From the NCBI GenBank assembly GCA_037783545.1, contig JBBELK010000451.1, positions 1,533,810-1,597,809 of the forward strand: a DNA stretch of 64,000 bases, in the 5' to 3' direction. Under the pieces are notes generated by a model that was not told the origin of the DNA, searched no databases, and worked only from the letters and a program-made list of their open reading frames with translations. Below, piece after piece: positions 53,292-64,000 of the stretch. Every line of letters starts with the position of its first letter. The first letter of the stretch is position 1. The DNA comes from Henricia sp. BOLD:AAB3569 (taxonomy: Eukaryota > Echinodermata > Asteroidea > Spinulosida > Echinasteridae). A program made the position numbers and the translations under genes.

Positions 53292-53748
53292 ATGTCGACG
53301 AAAAATTCCACTTTTTCCACTATGGATGTATCGAGGAAAAGGACCCCTAGGACGTTAATATGTACAGGGTTAATTTTTGGTTTACTTTTCACAATCAGCG
53401 GGTGCAATGCTTGTCAGCCAACGGAAGACGAAGTCGTAGAATCGAAGTTTTACCGATCGGAGATTGTGCTTCAAGCAACAGTTTCCACGCGGGGCGAAGA
53501 TGCGGTCGCAACGGTGGAGAGAACACTGAAATCCCCGGTCAACGAAACGGAGGTTGCCGGTGAAATTAAACTGACGGGCTTCGGAACGGACGACCCGTGT
53601 TTCTGGGAATTCACGGATTTATCAGAGAGCACAGAATACTTTTTATTTCTCGGGGAAATGATTGAGGATGAATTTTATCCCATTGTGGCAAATCCCGTGG
53701 AATCTTCCAATGATGTCAGAAAAAATATTCGGAAATTCCTTCGAGAAG
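53292..53748 (+). CDS. First coding exon of a secreted protein with neuregulin/agrin-like N-terminal module
   Basis: The frame is open to donor gtaagt at 53749, leaving in phase 1 after 152 codons. Two ATGs are candidates: 53292, and 53322, whose context (ACTATGG) is stronger. Residues 21-38 are hydrophobic (TLICTGLIFGLLFTISGC), a signal peptide, followed by CNACQP. Then SEIVLQATV, AVATVERTLK, GEIKLTGFG, DPCFWEF, STEYFLFLG and DVRKNIRKFL form a beta-rich pattern. The order of these (VLxGxV, then V-L-K, a Cys, Y-hydrophobic-FFL, then N-x-x-K-x-x-x-K-x-L) resembles the region before the Ig domain in neuregulins and, less closely, the agrin NtA domain. A phase-1 exit suits a following Ig, Kazal or EGF exon, but none was found downstream in the window. 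One sequon (NET, residue 84). Confidence 0.7.
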
Positions 53749-53754
53749 GTAAGT

Positions 53755-55130
53755 ACTGTTTGCAGTTTTCCCTGAGCTTTTTTTCCCATTTACCATCTTT
53801 GGTTTTCATTTTCCTTCAGTTAGAAATTTTAAACACTTGTGCTTTTTTTACAACTGGAAACTTTGGCAAAATTTTTATTGCTCGTTTTACAAATTTTTGT
53901 GTAATTATTTAATTATAATTCATTTTGAATTATTCTTTTTGAAACAATAAATATTTTGTAGGTTTTAGTATTTATATAAAAGTCGAACCAGTTAATAATT
54001 TACAGACCCGTATGTTTAACGCAAAATCTATCCTTTAATAATTCATTCATTGTGCAACATCACTTGGCAATGCAATGATGGAAGGTGCATAAATTTAGTC
54101 ACAGTTGGCATCAAAAAGCGATAGAAGGTCGCCCATATGTTAACATATTTGCAATTTTCCAGTTGGCGACCCACTTAAGCTAAATTCCATTCGGTTCAAC
54201 GACCATGTGAAACAAAAACATCCGCACGTTGCTATTTACACCGGCTGATCACTGAATGGAAAATTGACAAAAGACTAAATTTTGACAAAGTCCATAGGTC
54301 GTTGGGAAATCCTTTTGGTCAAGGTGGGAACGCCTGTACACAAATGTTTTACCCATGTTGGTTCTCCGGGTTAAACTAAACTACACGGTATACCATTACT
54401 AAGCATAATGTGTCTATTGAACAATTTTGTTATCTCAAAATGTACCTGGGATTTCCCCCACAAAAAAATAGCATTTATAAATTTATAAATGCTTTTTATT
54501 TTCACCATTTATTCGGAGGGAAAAAGAACAGTGCTACTGCTTGTATGCAAACTTTGCAAGGGTCTACTAACTTTTGACAAAAGCAGTTTTCCTGTGTCAC
54601 AATTGTTGTTATTTATAATAAAGTCCCTATACTTATAGATGATCTTTTATTTCTGGGAATAAAACCATTATAAATCCAAAGAAAGACTTTGTGCACTATA
54701 CAGTACTGCCTGTACAACATGGCAACATGGGTACCAGCATGCAAACAGACGCTTTATTGACCAATCAATTTCCCTCAGAAACACCTTGTTGATCAGGGCT
54801 TAGTGGTACCAGACCTCAATTTTACTCTAGACTTCAGGTGTCCTTAAATCCGAGTAGTCGGGTGTCTTATCTTAAGTCTACCACAAGCAAAGTGCATGGT
54901 ATTTTTTTCTGTCAGCATCCGCCATGCATCTTTGGCGAAATTCTATACTGCAGAGATAGCCTAAATATAATGATGGCTTTGCACAATTTTATTTTCTCGG
55001 AACGTAGATAAGGTACTGAGCTGACTTAAACACAAGTTGGTTTTTCATCACATACTTCCTCATTTACACATAATAGTTAATACCATTTGTAACAGTTTTC
55101 CAATTCTGCAGACTGCAATCTGTCTATTCT
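53755..55130. other. First intron of the secreted-protein gene, no further exon found
   Basis: AT-rich, few repeats. I searched for Ig-like (Y-x-C) or EGF-like exons with phase-1 acceptors and saw none. The next exon may lie beyond 64 kb. Confidence 0.45.
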
Positions 55131-55134
55131 TTAA

Positions 55135-55744
55135 AGGGGCAATCAGAGTTTATTTCTCTGCTTTTCACGAGAATAAAAGGGTATATTGTATTAATCTTCG
55201 ATTACATACTAGAGAGACAAATTCCGAATAAAAAATAAGAACAAATTTTCATCATAAACTTACCTTCCAATTTATGCAAACAACAAACGGAAACGTGAAT
55301 CTTTGCTCGATGAGCAGCGCCCTCTGTTGTTCAGCTCCGACATCGGCTGTTTTCAAAACGACCGTCTTCGTCTGTGGCTCCGGACTGGTTTATCTCAGCA
55401 ATATCAACGGATTTTAAAGAAACATCTTGGGTCAATGCTAATTTGAACGTTCACCCCTCTTGAGCATATTTATTAATACCAAGAGAATTCACAAAGGTAA
55501 ACTACACACAAAGGAAGACATCGAATTCAAAATACCGAGCCTGATCGTAAAACACCGAGGGTTTCGAAAACGGGCTATGTTGAATAGATTTTGCACGTAC
55601 GTCGACACATCCAAAATCATAAAGTGGATGAATCTAAAAAGGTAGGAGGCTTGTATTTTTATTCGTAAACTATCGACTGGTTCAAATAAATCGTGATTTT
55701 TGGCGAGGCCCAGTCTTTGGACATTACAAACTCTGATTACCTCT
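55135..55744. mobile_element. TTAA-bounded element (AGGGGCAATCAGAGTTT ends)
   Basis: TTAA at 55131-55134 and 55745-55748. AGGGGCAATCAGAGTTTAT faces AAACTCTGATTACCTCT. A 61-codon open frame inside (IHKGKLHTKEDIEFKIPS) has no supporting context. Confidence 0.8.
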
Positions 55745-56123
55745 TTAAAGAGAAGAATATATGCCTACATTAAAATGTAGACATTTTGTTTGTCAAATCA
55801 ATACTTACTACTTAGTGACTTGTTTGGAGTGAAATTGCTGATAAGGCTATTTCATTCAGTGAGTTTGTATACTGTAAATCAAAAGTGCATTGCACACATT
55901 TCAGACATTCTTTTCCATTGAATATGGAAATTGAATTGAAGGATTTAAAAACATGCCAACCTGTTATTGTACAGAGTGTTGAAAGCGACCTGCAAACCTA
56001 ATTAGGTTTTATTTGTCAGGAATTTGGATTGGCCTTTTTATTTCCCACATTTTATAAATGGAAAAACATACATGTAAAATGTATGTATGTGTTTTATCGC
56101 AAAAGTTTGTAAAATTTGTGAGT

Positions 56124-56203
56124 GGGGGGGGGGGGGGGGGGGGGGGGGGGGTGGGGTTGTGAGGGGTTGTGAGGGGTTGTGGGGGGGGCGGGTGGGGGGG
56201 TGG
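56124..56203. repeat. Poly-G and GGGGTTGTGA repeat
   Basis: A run of about 27 G, then three GTTGTGAGG units and more G-runs. Confidence 0.92.
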
Positions 56204-56283
56204 GTGGTTATTTTTTAATTGTACAAGACTTTCTAGAGGTATAAAACTAAATTTTCAGAAATTTAATCACATTTACTTAAAGA

Positions 56284-56355
56284 TAATCTTGTAGAGCATC
56301 TGCCTAGTGAGTCGGAGGTCTCGGGTTCGAATCCCGATAAGGTCCTTACGATTTT
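56284..56355 (+). repeat. tRNA-derived SINE head, 5'-truncated
   Basis: GTAGAGCATCTGCCTAGTG, B box GGTTCGAATCC, then CGATAAGG. Same family as the 24.5-kb array. Followed by the body CCAAGTTTGGTTTCATTTC. Confidence 0.82.
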
Positions 56356-56504
56356 TCTCTTATTCCAAGTTTGGTTTCATTTCAATGGGGATCAGGCACC
56401 ATACCAGATGTTGTGTTCATTACTTTGCCCAGTTGTGCCACAATGCAACACCGAGAGAAGAATTTGGGTCTAGAGGGAAACACCGGGGGAGTATACCAAC
56501 TGTG

Positions 56505-56600
56505 CCTTATAGCTCAGCTGGTAGAGCATCTGCCTAGTGAGTCAGAGGTCTCGGGTTTGAATCTCGATAAGGCCCTTACGATTTTTCTCTCATCCCAAGT
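56505..56600 (+). repeat. tRNA-derived SINE, complete head
   Basis: TGCCTTATAGCTCAGCTGG through GGTTTGAATCTCGATAAGGC. The acceptor ends GCCTTA/TAAGGC pair in six positions and the D arm GCTC/GAGC is intact, but the anticodon arm is enlarged, so it is not a working tRNA. Confidence 0.85.
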
Positions 56601-56609
56601 TTGGTTTAA

Positions 56610-59600
56610 ACATAATCTGTTAAGCATAATTGTTATGCCTTTATTAAAACCAAACTGTACCAAACTATACTTCTACCAGAAAAACAGTATATGAATGATG
56701 TGTTCTGACATACCGGTACACTTGCTTAAATTTTGACGAAAATTAAGCTTTTAACCTCTCTTGTGAGTTCAAGATGGCAATATGATACAACTGGAAGTGT
56801 GCTTTGGTTTTTGCGGTTTGAATTTTGTGAATCACACTCGCAGTCCAAAATTTCAACTAGCACTCAATTTTCTACCGGTGCAACCCTACCCTGCGCGAGC
56901 TTGCAGGAGTCTTGGGGAAATCAAACCCTTGAAGGAACGAGATAAGGCGCCAGTTTTCCTGTTCGGATTACCATGTCCCCCTTCTCATTTTGCATGCAGA
57001 GGAGAGTTTTTTTGCTGTATTTGTGGGAAAACTGAAGGCTGGCACGTTTTGGAAGGAATAATTTAGTTGTTGAAGATTCAAATTTAGTTTCTGCCGTGTA
57101 TTTATGAGGACCTTTTATTAACAAGATTTGACTGTAAACCAAAATCTTTCACTGTTTGGGAAAGCTCACAAACATTTGTTGTATCAAAAAAATTCCTCGT
57201 GTGTGAAAAAAAAATTGTTTGTAAACAATGTCAACATTTGTTTTCCCACGGTCTTGGTAAATGTTCACATGTCAAAAAAGTCCAAATGCGGACAGCAGTA
57301 AAATGTAGCCATTTTTCGTTTTACCATCGTCTCAGTAAAACCTGCTGAAAAACAAGTCCAATGGTGACAGGGCTCAAGTTTCTCAAAATCAAGCGATGAA
57401 AAACAAGAGGCTTGACATTTTGTCATGTATATTTTTTTAGACTATTTGGAAAGAACTGACGCCACAGAACACCCAGTTCAAGAAATACAATTTATATAAT
57501 CTGGGGTGATGAATGAGCTGTGATACTTTATAATTTGGGTGTCCTTGGCTTTGAGACTTCTGTTGGTCTTTAGCCATAATCAACTATTCGTGTGTGTTAC
57601 TCCTCAATCGCGAAGAGCAGTTATCGACCAAACAGATCAATTTTAACTTGTCACTACTGAGGTTCTCAAGCATGTATTCTTCTTACAGTGTTCAGATCCC
57701 ATGTGTTCAACATTCCTATTTGTGCCATTTTGTTTTGTCAAATTTTCAATGCTATGTCATTTTATCTTTAGCCACAACGAGAATTTCACTTGTTTTTCTC
57801 ATGTTTTGAGAGTTTTTCCCTCTTTCTATCAATGCTTATTGCTATTATTAGCTACCGGTATATTTTATAAAAATACTGAAAAATCTGTCATTTGCACTAT
57901 AGGGATGGAATTTACGGTTAATTCAGAAACTGGTTTGCAATTCTTTCAAGTGTCGGTTAACCGTTTGTCCGACACTAAAAATTGTTGCTTGTGTTTATAG
58001 ACGCACGTGCAATGTACACAATACCCCTAGGCCCCCAAAAATAATAATTGAACCCTTATCTGGTCAAACAAATAACCCTCTGAAAACTGTTGTAAATTCT
58101 TTAAAATTGGGTTTTCATTTAAACGTTTGGCAAAACCGGTTTTTCAATTTTTTTCCCCGGTTTGAAAACGTCTTTTTTCTAGTATTTAAGGCCTACTACA
58201 AATTACTAGTACTACTGTACCACATGTATTTTTGAGAAACAGTCTTTTGTTTTTTGTTACAAGACCAGACAAAAATTAAGTGCAAATATAATGTTGACCA
58301 TCTGCAAGATACATGCTTGTTCCGCAAGGCAGTTTCTGCAAACACGTACAGTAGGCCTACATGTACGTGTATGTTGATCTAAATTTGGCTCCTGGATGTA
58401 CATGCATCTCAAGTTCAACCACCCTTTGCGGCTTGATGAGTAAACCGCCTTTATTGCTTGCCGCTTCCTTCGTGCTGGATTCACATGACCGATATGTCTG
58501 GTGGAGACAGAAGTATGACCGTACAGTATGAGTGGTACAGAAGTATGACCTCAAACTCCGTGTTGATTAGGAAAGGTTTTTTTTTTGCACAATTAACACA
58601 ACATTTGGTTAAGTTTAGCATCTAGCATAATTATTGCCATAGAACAGTGATCTACATTTTTAATGAAAAAGCTGTGCCCGTATTAGACAAATTTTTGTAA
58701 AAAGTTACCGTGAGCCACTGTTAACCACTCGAAGCAGGAGGACGTGTAAACACGTTCTGGCAATGTATAGTTACAGGGGCGGTTGACTCAGAGTGTTGCA
58801 ATTAAAGTATGATCTTTTGGTGAGAAGATTCATACAGACTGGATTAATAAAACCTAATGTAGAAATGACTCTCCAGAGTCAGTATTTGTGGTGCTTGACC
58901 TGGTCTTAACTTTTGGCCAATCACGTAATTTACCTCTTTTTTTTTTTTGCCAAAAATAATCCCGGCGTCAACTGGTTAACACCCTATCAATGGTAAACCT
59001 TAATGTGTTTTTATCATGGTTTAATTATGATGCCTGTGTGCACAGGAATCCCCAGAAACATAAAATTTACAAAGTAATTTTTCTGCGACCCAGCTCACTC
59101 TGTAAAACTCTAGAAAAACTAACAGTCCACACTTCGCAATTCTTGGTGTTTACTGGCCGGCCACATTGGACTTAGTTTGGTTAAATTAGCAACCATTCAG
59201 AGTAAATTTTGATTACTATGGAAATTCTGAGGGCAATAAAAAAATTGCCACTGTTCCAAGTGTACCAGCACTTTGCTGCTCAAGTCCTATGTGGCTGCAT
59301 GGTATGCAAGAGGTCTCGGGTTCAAATCTTGAGGAGAACCATGGGACTTTTTTTTACCCCATCATGCCATATTTGGTCATATTCCCCTCCGTTTGGCAGA
59401 AATTGACTGTGGAATGCCAGGATTTTCTTCAGTGACGTACCAGTATTTGGCAGTAGTTTCTTTTTTTAAAAGTAACAAAAATAAAATCCACTGAAATAAA
59501 TTTTGTGGCTTGAAACACTGGGGCCCCATTGCCGGTAGTCAAGGTCTCAGCTCAGTTGTTGTGCAACCAAAGTAATCCCCCCCCCCCCAACCCCCCAAAT

Positions 59601-60920
59601 AAAATTCCATTTTTGACCAAGTCGCTGCACGAATTCTGACACATTCCAACAGTAGGACATAAATTATGTGCACTTGTCTACAAGAGGGTAAATTAATCAT
59701 GCAAATGTCGGAAGTGTTTAAGGGCTCTCTTGCGGAGTCACCAAAATAGATGCCCAAACCGTAGGGGGGCGAGGGGGACCAAAGTCAGCCCAGACAAATA
59801 AACCTCAACTTCTTGGCACCCATTGTCATCTAACAAAATAAAAAAAATCCAACATTTTTGTGTAAAGGTTTCTCTGGACGTCACATTTTTGATACATGAT
59901 CGTTGAATTTGTTATAACCGGTAAGTGATGGGCTAAAATTGTAGGATAAGTTTGGAGCCCGAGATTTTTATAATGAGATTTGGTATGCTTGGTATGTCCA
60001 ATGCGTGTGTAGCCTTATGATTACCCCTCGACCCATTTTAGGATCATGGACCCACCACAGCTAGTCAACTTTCGGTTCTGTAGCCAGGCACCAGTGTTTG
60101 TCTAGGGGCAGGGTATCACCTACGCACACTTATAATCAATCGGGTACATGTATCTGGGTTTGTCATGAATTACACCGTCAAATGAGACACACAGACATTC
60201 TTGACATTTTTTGCCTGTTTTTAGAACCAAAGGAGAATGTTGTATCTAAATTTGTTCAGAAGTGACATTCTGAGTACCCCAGATTTGGGCTGCTGAGCCT
60301 AAAAAACATGTTTTATTTGACTTTTTTAAAGGTAAAACTCGCTTTTCCTGAGTCCAGTGGTTAGTTTTCATACTCGACCTTTAATATTCGACAAAATTTA
60401 CCACACCACGTCAGTTTTACCGAGCCCGTCAAGTTTATAGGGCTGTGAAACTTCAGAGCCTATTCTGACTTGTAAAATTTTTCAACATAGGAATTATGCA
60501 GCTTTTGACTTCGTGAACACACTTTCCCTTCTAACTAAAAAGTCCAGAACTTCTCAGTGCACACAATAGGCGTGTTTCTATTGAGACCCATTTACCGGAT
60601 AATGCTAGAAAAAACAGAAAATGTGCTCAGTAGAAACCAGTCTCACACGCTATTTTCCGGTAAATGGCGGGGTGAATTTTCCCCGGCAATTTTCCTTCTC
60701 GAGGAAGGAAAATGCTGCGGAATTTATCCGGTAAGCACCAATAGAAACATGCACCGTTCCGCCCGAGTGCGCATACAGGGGAGAAAATGTAAACATGTGA
60801 CCGCACAATGACTGATCCAATGCACGTGTTTGACCCCTGCATATGTGACCTTTATCCGGCAAACTCGCAGAGCGTGACGATGGATAGAGCGGCTCAGTAG
60901 AAACTTCGCATTACCTGCTA
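56610..60920. other. Long AT-rich stretch, no gene supported
   Basis: Several unconnected open frames up to about 100 codons, none with paired splice sites and a recognisable protein pattern. A degraded SINE B box (CTCGGGTTCAAATC) is at about 59315. An inverted pair TGTTTCTATTGAGACC / CCAATAGAAACATG at 60570-60752 may be a small element. Confidence 0.45.
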
Positions 60921-60923
60921 TTT

Positions 60924-61247
60924 AGGCCAAACAAAATAAATGGTGCGTTTACGGTAACGGCCTAAAACAAATCCAGGTAGGTAGGTAGGAAAATAATTTA
61001 ATTTTTTAATTTTTTTTAATTTTTTTTCATGCATTTGCGTGTTGTTTTACAATGTTTGAAACTTACTATTAACACTATTGACCATGTTTATGAAATGTTA
61101 TGTTCGTTGGAAAGTATTGCAAATAGTGCTCATTTAAAATTATCAACTTGAAAATTGGCAATAAAAAGTTTGAGGTCTGCAATTTGGCCTCAAAAATTTC
61201 AGGTAGGTCGGGTTACCGTAAATACACCATTTATTTTGTTTGGCCGA
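60924..61247. mobile_element. Inverted-repeat MITE, about 324 bp
   Basis: GGCCAAACAAAATAAATGGT and GTTTACGGTAAC face GTTACCGTAAATACACC and TTATTTTGTTTGGCC. The interior is AT-rich with no ORF. Confidence 0.85.
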
Positions 61248-61920
61248 TTACGGGTAAAATACTGGATCTTCAATATAAAAGTTGCCAACAAAACAAATTA
61301 TATCACAGTTATTTTAAGTACATGACATCACATTCATTGCATACTTTCCCATAGAATTTATTGCCGTTTTTGTGGCATCTGGTAATTGTCTGTAATTTTC
61401 ACATGTGACTCATAATGCATTCCATTGAAAAGAATATTTGACGAATACTTGACTTGTCATCTGTGATGTTTAATAATGCATGTAATAACAGGCACATTTG
61501 TCGCAGTTGAATTCCACTGCATAATAAAAATGAGATTCGCACAATAATGCCACATCGTTGCCATAAACAATTGTATTGTAAACTTGGGAATTTTGCTTTA
61601 TGCGGGTTACAAGAGTGCTGTGGCCTATTTTGAAAACTTGGCATAATTTAAGCACAAATATTTTGCAAGAAAGATACTTACACTTAATATATCATAGAAT
61701 ATAGGTCTATAATACGCTTTAGTGGTGACCTGCAAATATCTGCTTAACAGTAAATCCTGTAAGCATTTTTGTTAAACGGCTTTTTCAAACTAATGTGGAA
61801 AGGGTAATTTAAAAGAAGGTTGGGTGTGAGTTTGCAAATTTATCCAGGGCTCAAAATGTGAGTTAAAAAAGTAGCCATCAGATAATATTTCTGTGGAAAC
61901 CTCTTAAAACATTTGGTTAA

Positions 61921-62043
61921 AGGCACAGACTCGTCAGCAATGCGCGCGTGCCATGAAATACGCAGCTCCATAGCAAAGGCATGGAGGTGCTTTTTTTTGT
62001 GGCACGAATTTGGCGCACGCGCATTGCTGACGAGCCTGTGCCT
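61921..62043. mobile_element. TTAA MITE, AGGCACAGG family
   Basis: TTAA on both sides (61917-61920, 62044-62047), ends AGGCACAGACTCGTCAGC and GCTGACGAGCCTGTGCCT. Confidence 0.88.
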
Positions 62044-62629
62044 TTAACCTTCAATGGACATTTTGGTCAAACGTTACATTATTCCAATAACTACGTACAT
62101 ACTTCTAAAAATTTTATCTCTTAAAAATTAATTTTATGTTCTGCGACAATATTTCAGTCAAATTCCAGAAACCTCATATCTCATTTTTTTACGAGACCGT
62201 GGAAACAACTCTTGCCATACTGTATGCATTACAAACGTCGTCAATTCTTAACATTCAGAGAACGAGAGGAATTTTTATGAAAGAATTCCGATTCATATGC
62301 TTACATGTACCGGAACATTCGTATGAATTTCCACAAGACGGATTACGGTGTCTTCCAGATGTGCCGAGAATGCATTAGAGTGTACTGATACGTAGCAGAT
62401 TGAAAACTAATCATTAGATGGGTAGATCTAGACAAATTTGTAACTCATCAAAATGCTGAAGATTTTTTTGGGTGAAAACTAGAGCAAATGTTCAAATGAG
62501 TGTGCATTGATGGGTGTAAAAAAGTCAAAACTTAAATGACATTTTTAAATTTGACGTTTAAAGTGGCAAGTTGAAATTAAATTACTTGAGAGACAAATGC
62601 TAGATTAAAGAAAACAGATTATTTTGTAG

Positions 62630-63121
62630 CAGGGTTGTAGTCGAGTCCATCACAAGTCTTCACAGGCCTTCACAGGCCTTCACAAGTCCTCACAAGTCCT
62701 CACAAGTCCACCACAAGTCCCTCACAAGTCCCTCACAAGTCCTCACAAGTTCCTCACAAGTCCCTCACAAGTCCTCACAAGTCCTCACAAGTCCTCACAA
62801 GTCCTCACAAGTCCTCACAAGTCCTCACAAGTCCTCACAAGTCCTTCACAAGCCTTCACAAGCCTTCACAAGCCTTCACAAGTCTTAACAAGTCTACCAC
62901 AAGTCTTCACAAGTCTTAACAAGTCCACCACAAGCCTTCACAAGTCCCTGGGTCTTAATTCAAGTCACAAGCTATTCAAATGAACTCCAACAAAGGCATT
63001 CTTTTGTGCGTGTTCATCCTTTGCTTCTCGATACTGGACTTGTGCAGGACTTGTCACGGACTTGTGATTTTGTCGGCTCTGGACTTGTGATAGACTTGTG
63101 ATGGACTCGACTACAACCCTG
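62630..63121. mobile_element. hAT-like MITE with 8-bp target duplication and internal minisatellite
   Basis: CAGGGTTGTAGTCGAGTCC at the left and its perfect inverse at the right (at least 29 bp of terminal repeat), flanked by TTTTGTAG on both sides (62622-62629, 63122-63129). Eight-base duplications and CAGGG ends are typical of hAT elements. About 28 copies of a CACAAGTCCT-like 10-11-mer fill 62655-62950. Each unit resembles the inner part of the terminal repeat (ATCACAAGTC). Confidence 0.92.
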
Positions 63122-63159
63122 TTTTGTAGTGGTTGTGATTATTTAGGAAGTTTGGTATA

Positions 63160-63300
63160 GACAGTATCGAATAGCTGCCATCTTGTAGGGCAACTTCTGT
63201 TAACAATTGCTGAACAATGTACATGTAAGCACAAAATGTGCAACCATGTATGTCCTCAAGGAACAAAGAAACTGCCCTACAAGATGGCAGCTATTCGATA
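63160..63300. mobile_element. Small hairpin element
   Basis: TATCGAATAGCTGCCATCTTG then TAGGGCA is mirrored by GCCCTACAAGATGGCAGC then TATTCGATA, arms about 30 bp around a 90-bp loop. Confidence 0.85.
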
Positions 63301-63309
63301 TGGTGTATA

Positions 63310-64000
63310 GAAAGATCTCTGCCTCTATAGCCCAGTTTTGCCAAAACAATGCAAGGAAAATGCTCTGAAACAAAAAAAAACTGAATCTTTCAGTTAAGAA
63401 GAAAATGCAAATGAAATGCATGAACTTAAAACGGAAAACGCGAGGAATTCATTTTCAGTATTTCCTGTCATTCGGACTGGATCATTTCCGAGCATCAAAA
63501 ACTGTGCCTTGGAAACAATTACCTCGATAATGGGTGGAAATTGGCTTGATTTCCGATTGCAATGGGCCACAACATACACATTGTACCTTGGGAAATGCCT
63601 GCCAGCCCTTGCTGTGCAAATATTATAGCCGGTTTGCAAAAATGGAGACATTGTACAGGTCCTTGGAGACAGTTACTAAAGTTGTCAAGTGATGGTCATA
63701 AATAATACAAGTAGATTCCTTTAAAATAGCAGTCAATGAGCCAGCCCTCGAACTTGGAAACTGAAGGTTGAGGGTTCCAGTTGGTAAATTTGAAATAAGA
63801 ATAAAAAAGGTCTCGCCAGTTAGTACAAATTACCAACTAGCCACTGAGACCTGGGATTAATTTGACAAAAGTTCAGACAAGTTCAATGCGTCCTAAATAC
63901 CAACATTCCAAGATAAAAAGAGTGACCCTTCCTAAGATGCACCATATCACTTTGTGAAATCGGCCCCTGGTCATGTATTTACCGTAAATCAAGTATAACG
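63310..64000. other. Right edge, no gene supported
   Basis: Open frames of up to 85 codons overlap on both strands at 63400-63650 without splice support. AGTTGGTAAATTTG / ACAAATTACCAACTAG near 63780-63840 is a short inverted pair. TTGTGAAATCGGC at 63953 resembles the end of the GCAGCCGATTTCACGAA family. Confidence 0.45.

Noticed and set aside
56505..56580. Functional tRNA gene
   Set aside because: A and B boxes are good, but the anticodon arm is too long for a 7-base loop and the same sequence recurs as SINE heads.
56371..57066. Frames over the SINE heads and the following 500 bp
   Set aside because: The first part is tRNA-derived SINE; the remainder lacks splice support.
62136..62378. 80-codon plus-strand frame rich in Phe and Thr
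   Set aside because: Codon pattern and composition fit AT-rich non-coding DNA; no acceptor of the right phase for the 53.3-kb gene.
1..64000. Autonomous transposase or reverse transcriptase genes
   Set aside because: I looked for recognisable DDE, RT, integrase or Rep/helicase-like peptides among the open frames and saw none; only non-autonomous elements are supported.

Overview
This window looks like accessory-rich nuclear DNA from a marine invertebrate animal. Genes are broken into short exons with GT-AG introns, and AATAAA poly(A) signals are present. There are no operons or ribosome-binding sites. Most of the sequence is short non-autonomous transposons, foldback (palindromic) elements, tRNA-derived SINEs and minisatellites. 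That texture resembles echinoderm or other invertebrate deuterostome genomes. The taxonomic guess is inference and no diagnostic gene fixes it. 

Coding content is sparse. (1) A secreted trypsin-like serine protease lies on the minus strand from 4214 to the left edge. Five phase-consistent exons can be joined by hand; the Ser195 exon lies beyond the window. (2) A short four-exon plus-strand gene (12.06-18.51 kb) has no recognised family and ends at a poly(A) signal at 18596. (3) A set of minus-strand exons with good splice sites (25.64 down to 19.14 kb) converges on it, with a minus-strand poly(A) signal at 18643-18648; their exact joining is unresolved. (4) A small two-exon minus-strand gene lies at 52.18-52.54 kb. 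(5) At 53.29-53.75 kb, the first coding exon of a secreted protein carries a signal peptide and a segment resembling the neuregulin/agrin N-terminal module. 

Layout. 0-4.2 kb: protease gene, with a minisatellite and a small TTAA element in its introns. 5.3-8.5 kb: SINE fragment, foldback, duplicated block and several satellites. 8.5-10.4 kb: nested foldbacks with a young 349-bp insertion. 11.6-25.7 kb: two converging genes among MITEs, SINEs and two arrays of tRNA-like heads. 25.8-32.4 kb: foldbacks, including a 672-bp one inserted into a SINE and a 2.7-kb TTAA-bounded element whose core is a palindrome of about 1.9 kb. 33-41 kb: mixed repeats, including a 3.2-kb tandem block with 13 copies of the CRE palindrome TGACGTCA. 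41-50.2 kb: tandem repeats and deeply nested inverted repeats with three near-identical 350-bp elements in total across the window. 50-64 kb: lower-repeat DNA with the last two genes and more MITEs, one with a 10-bp internal minisatellite. 

The strongest mobile-element evidence is internal. For two families the window holds both the filled site with its target-site duplication and a paralogous empty site. No autonomous transposase, reverse transcriptase, rRNA gene or CRISPR array was recognised.
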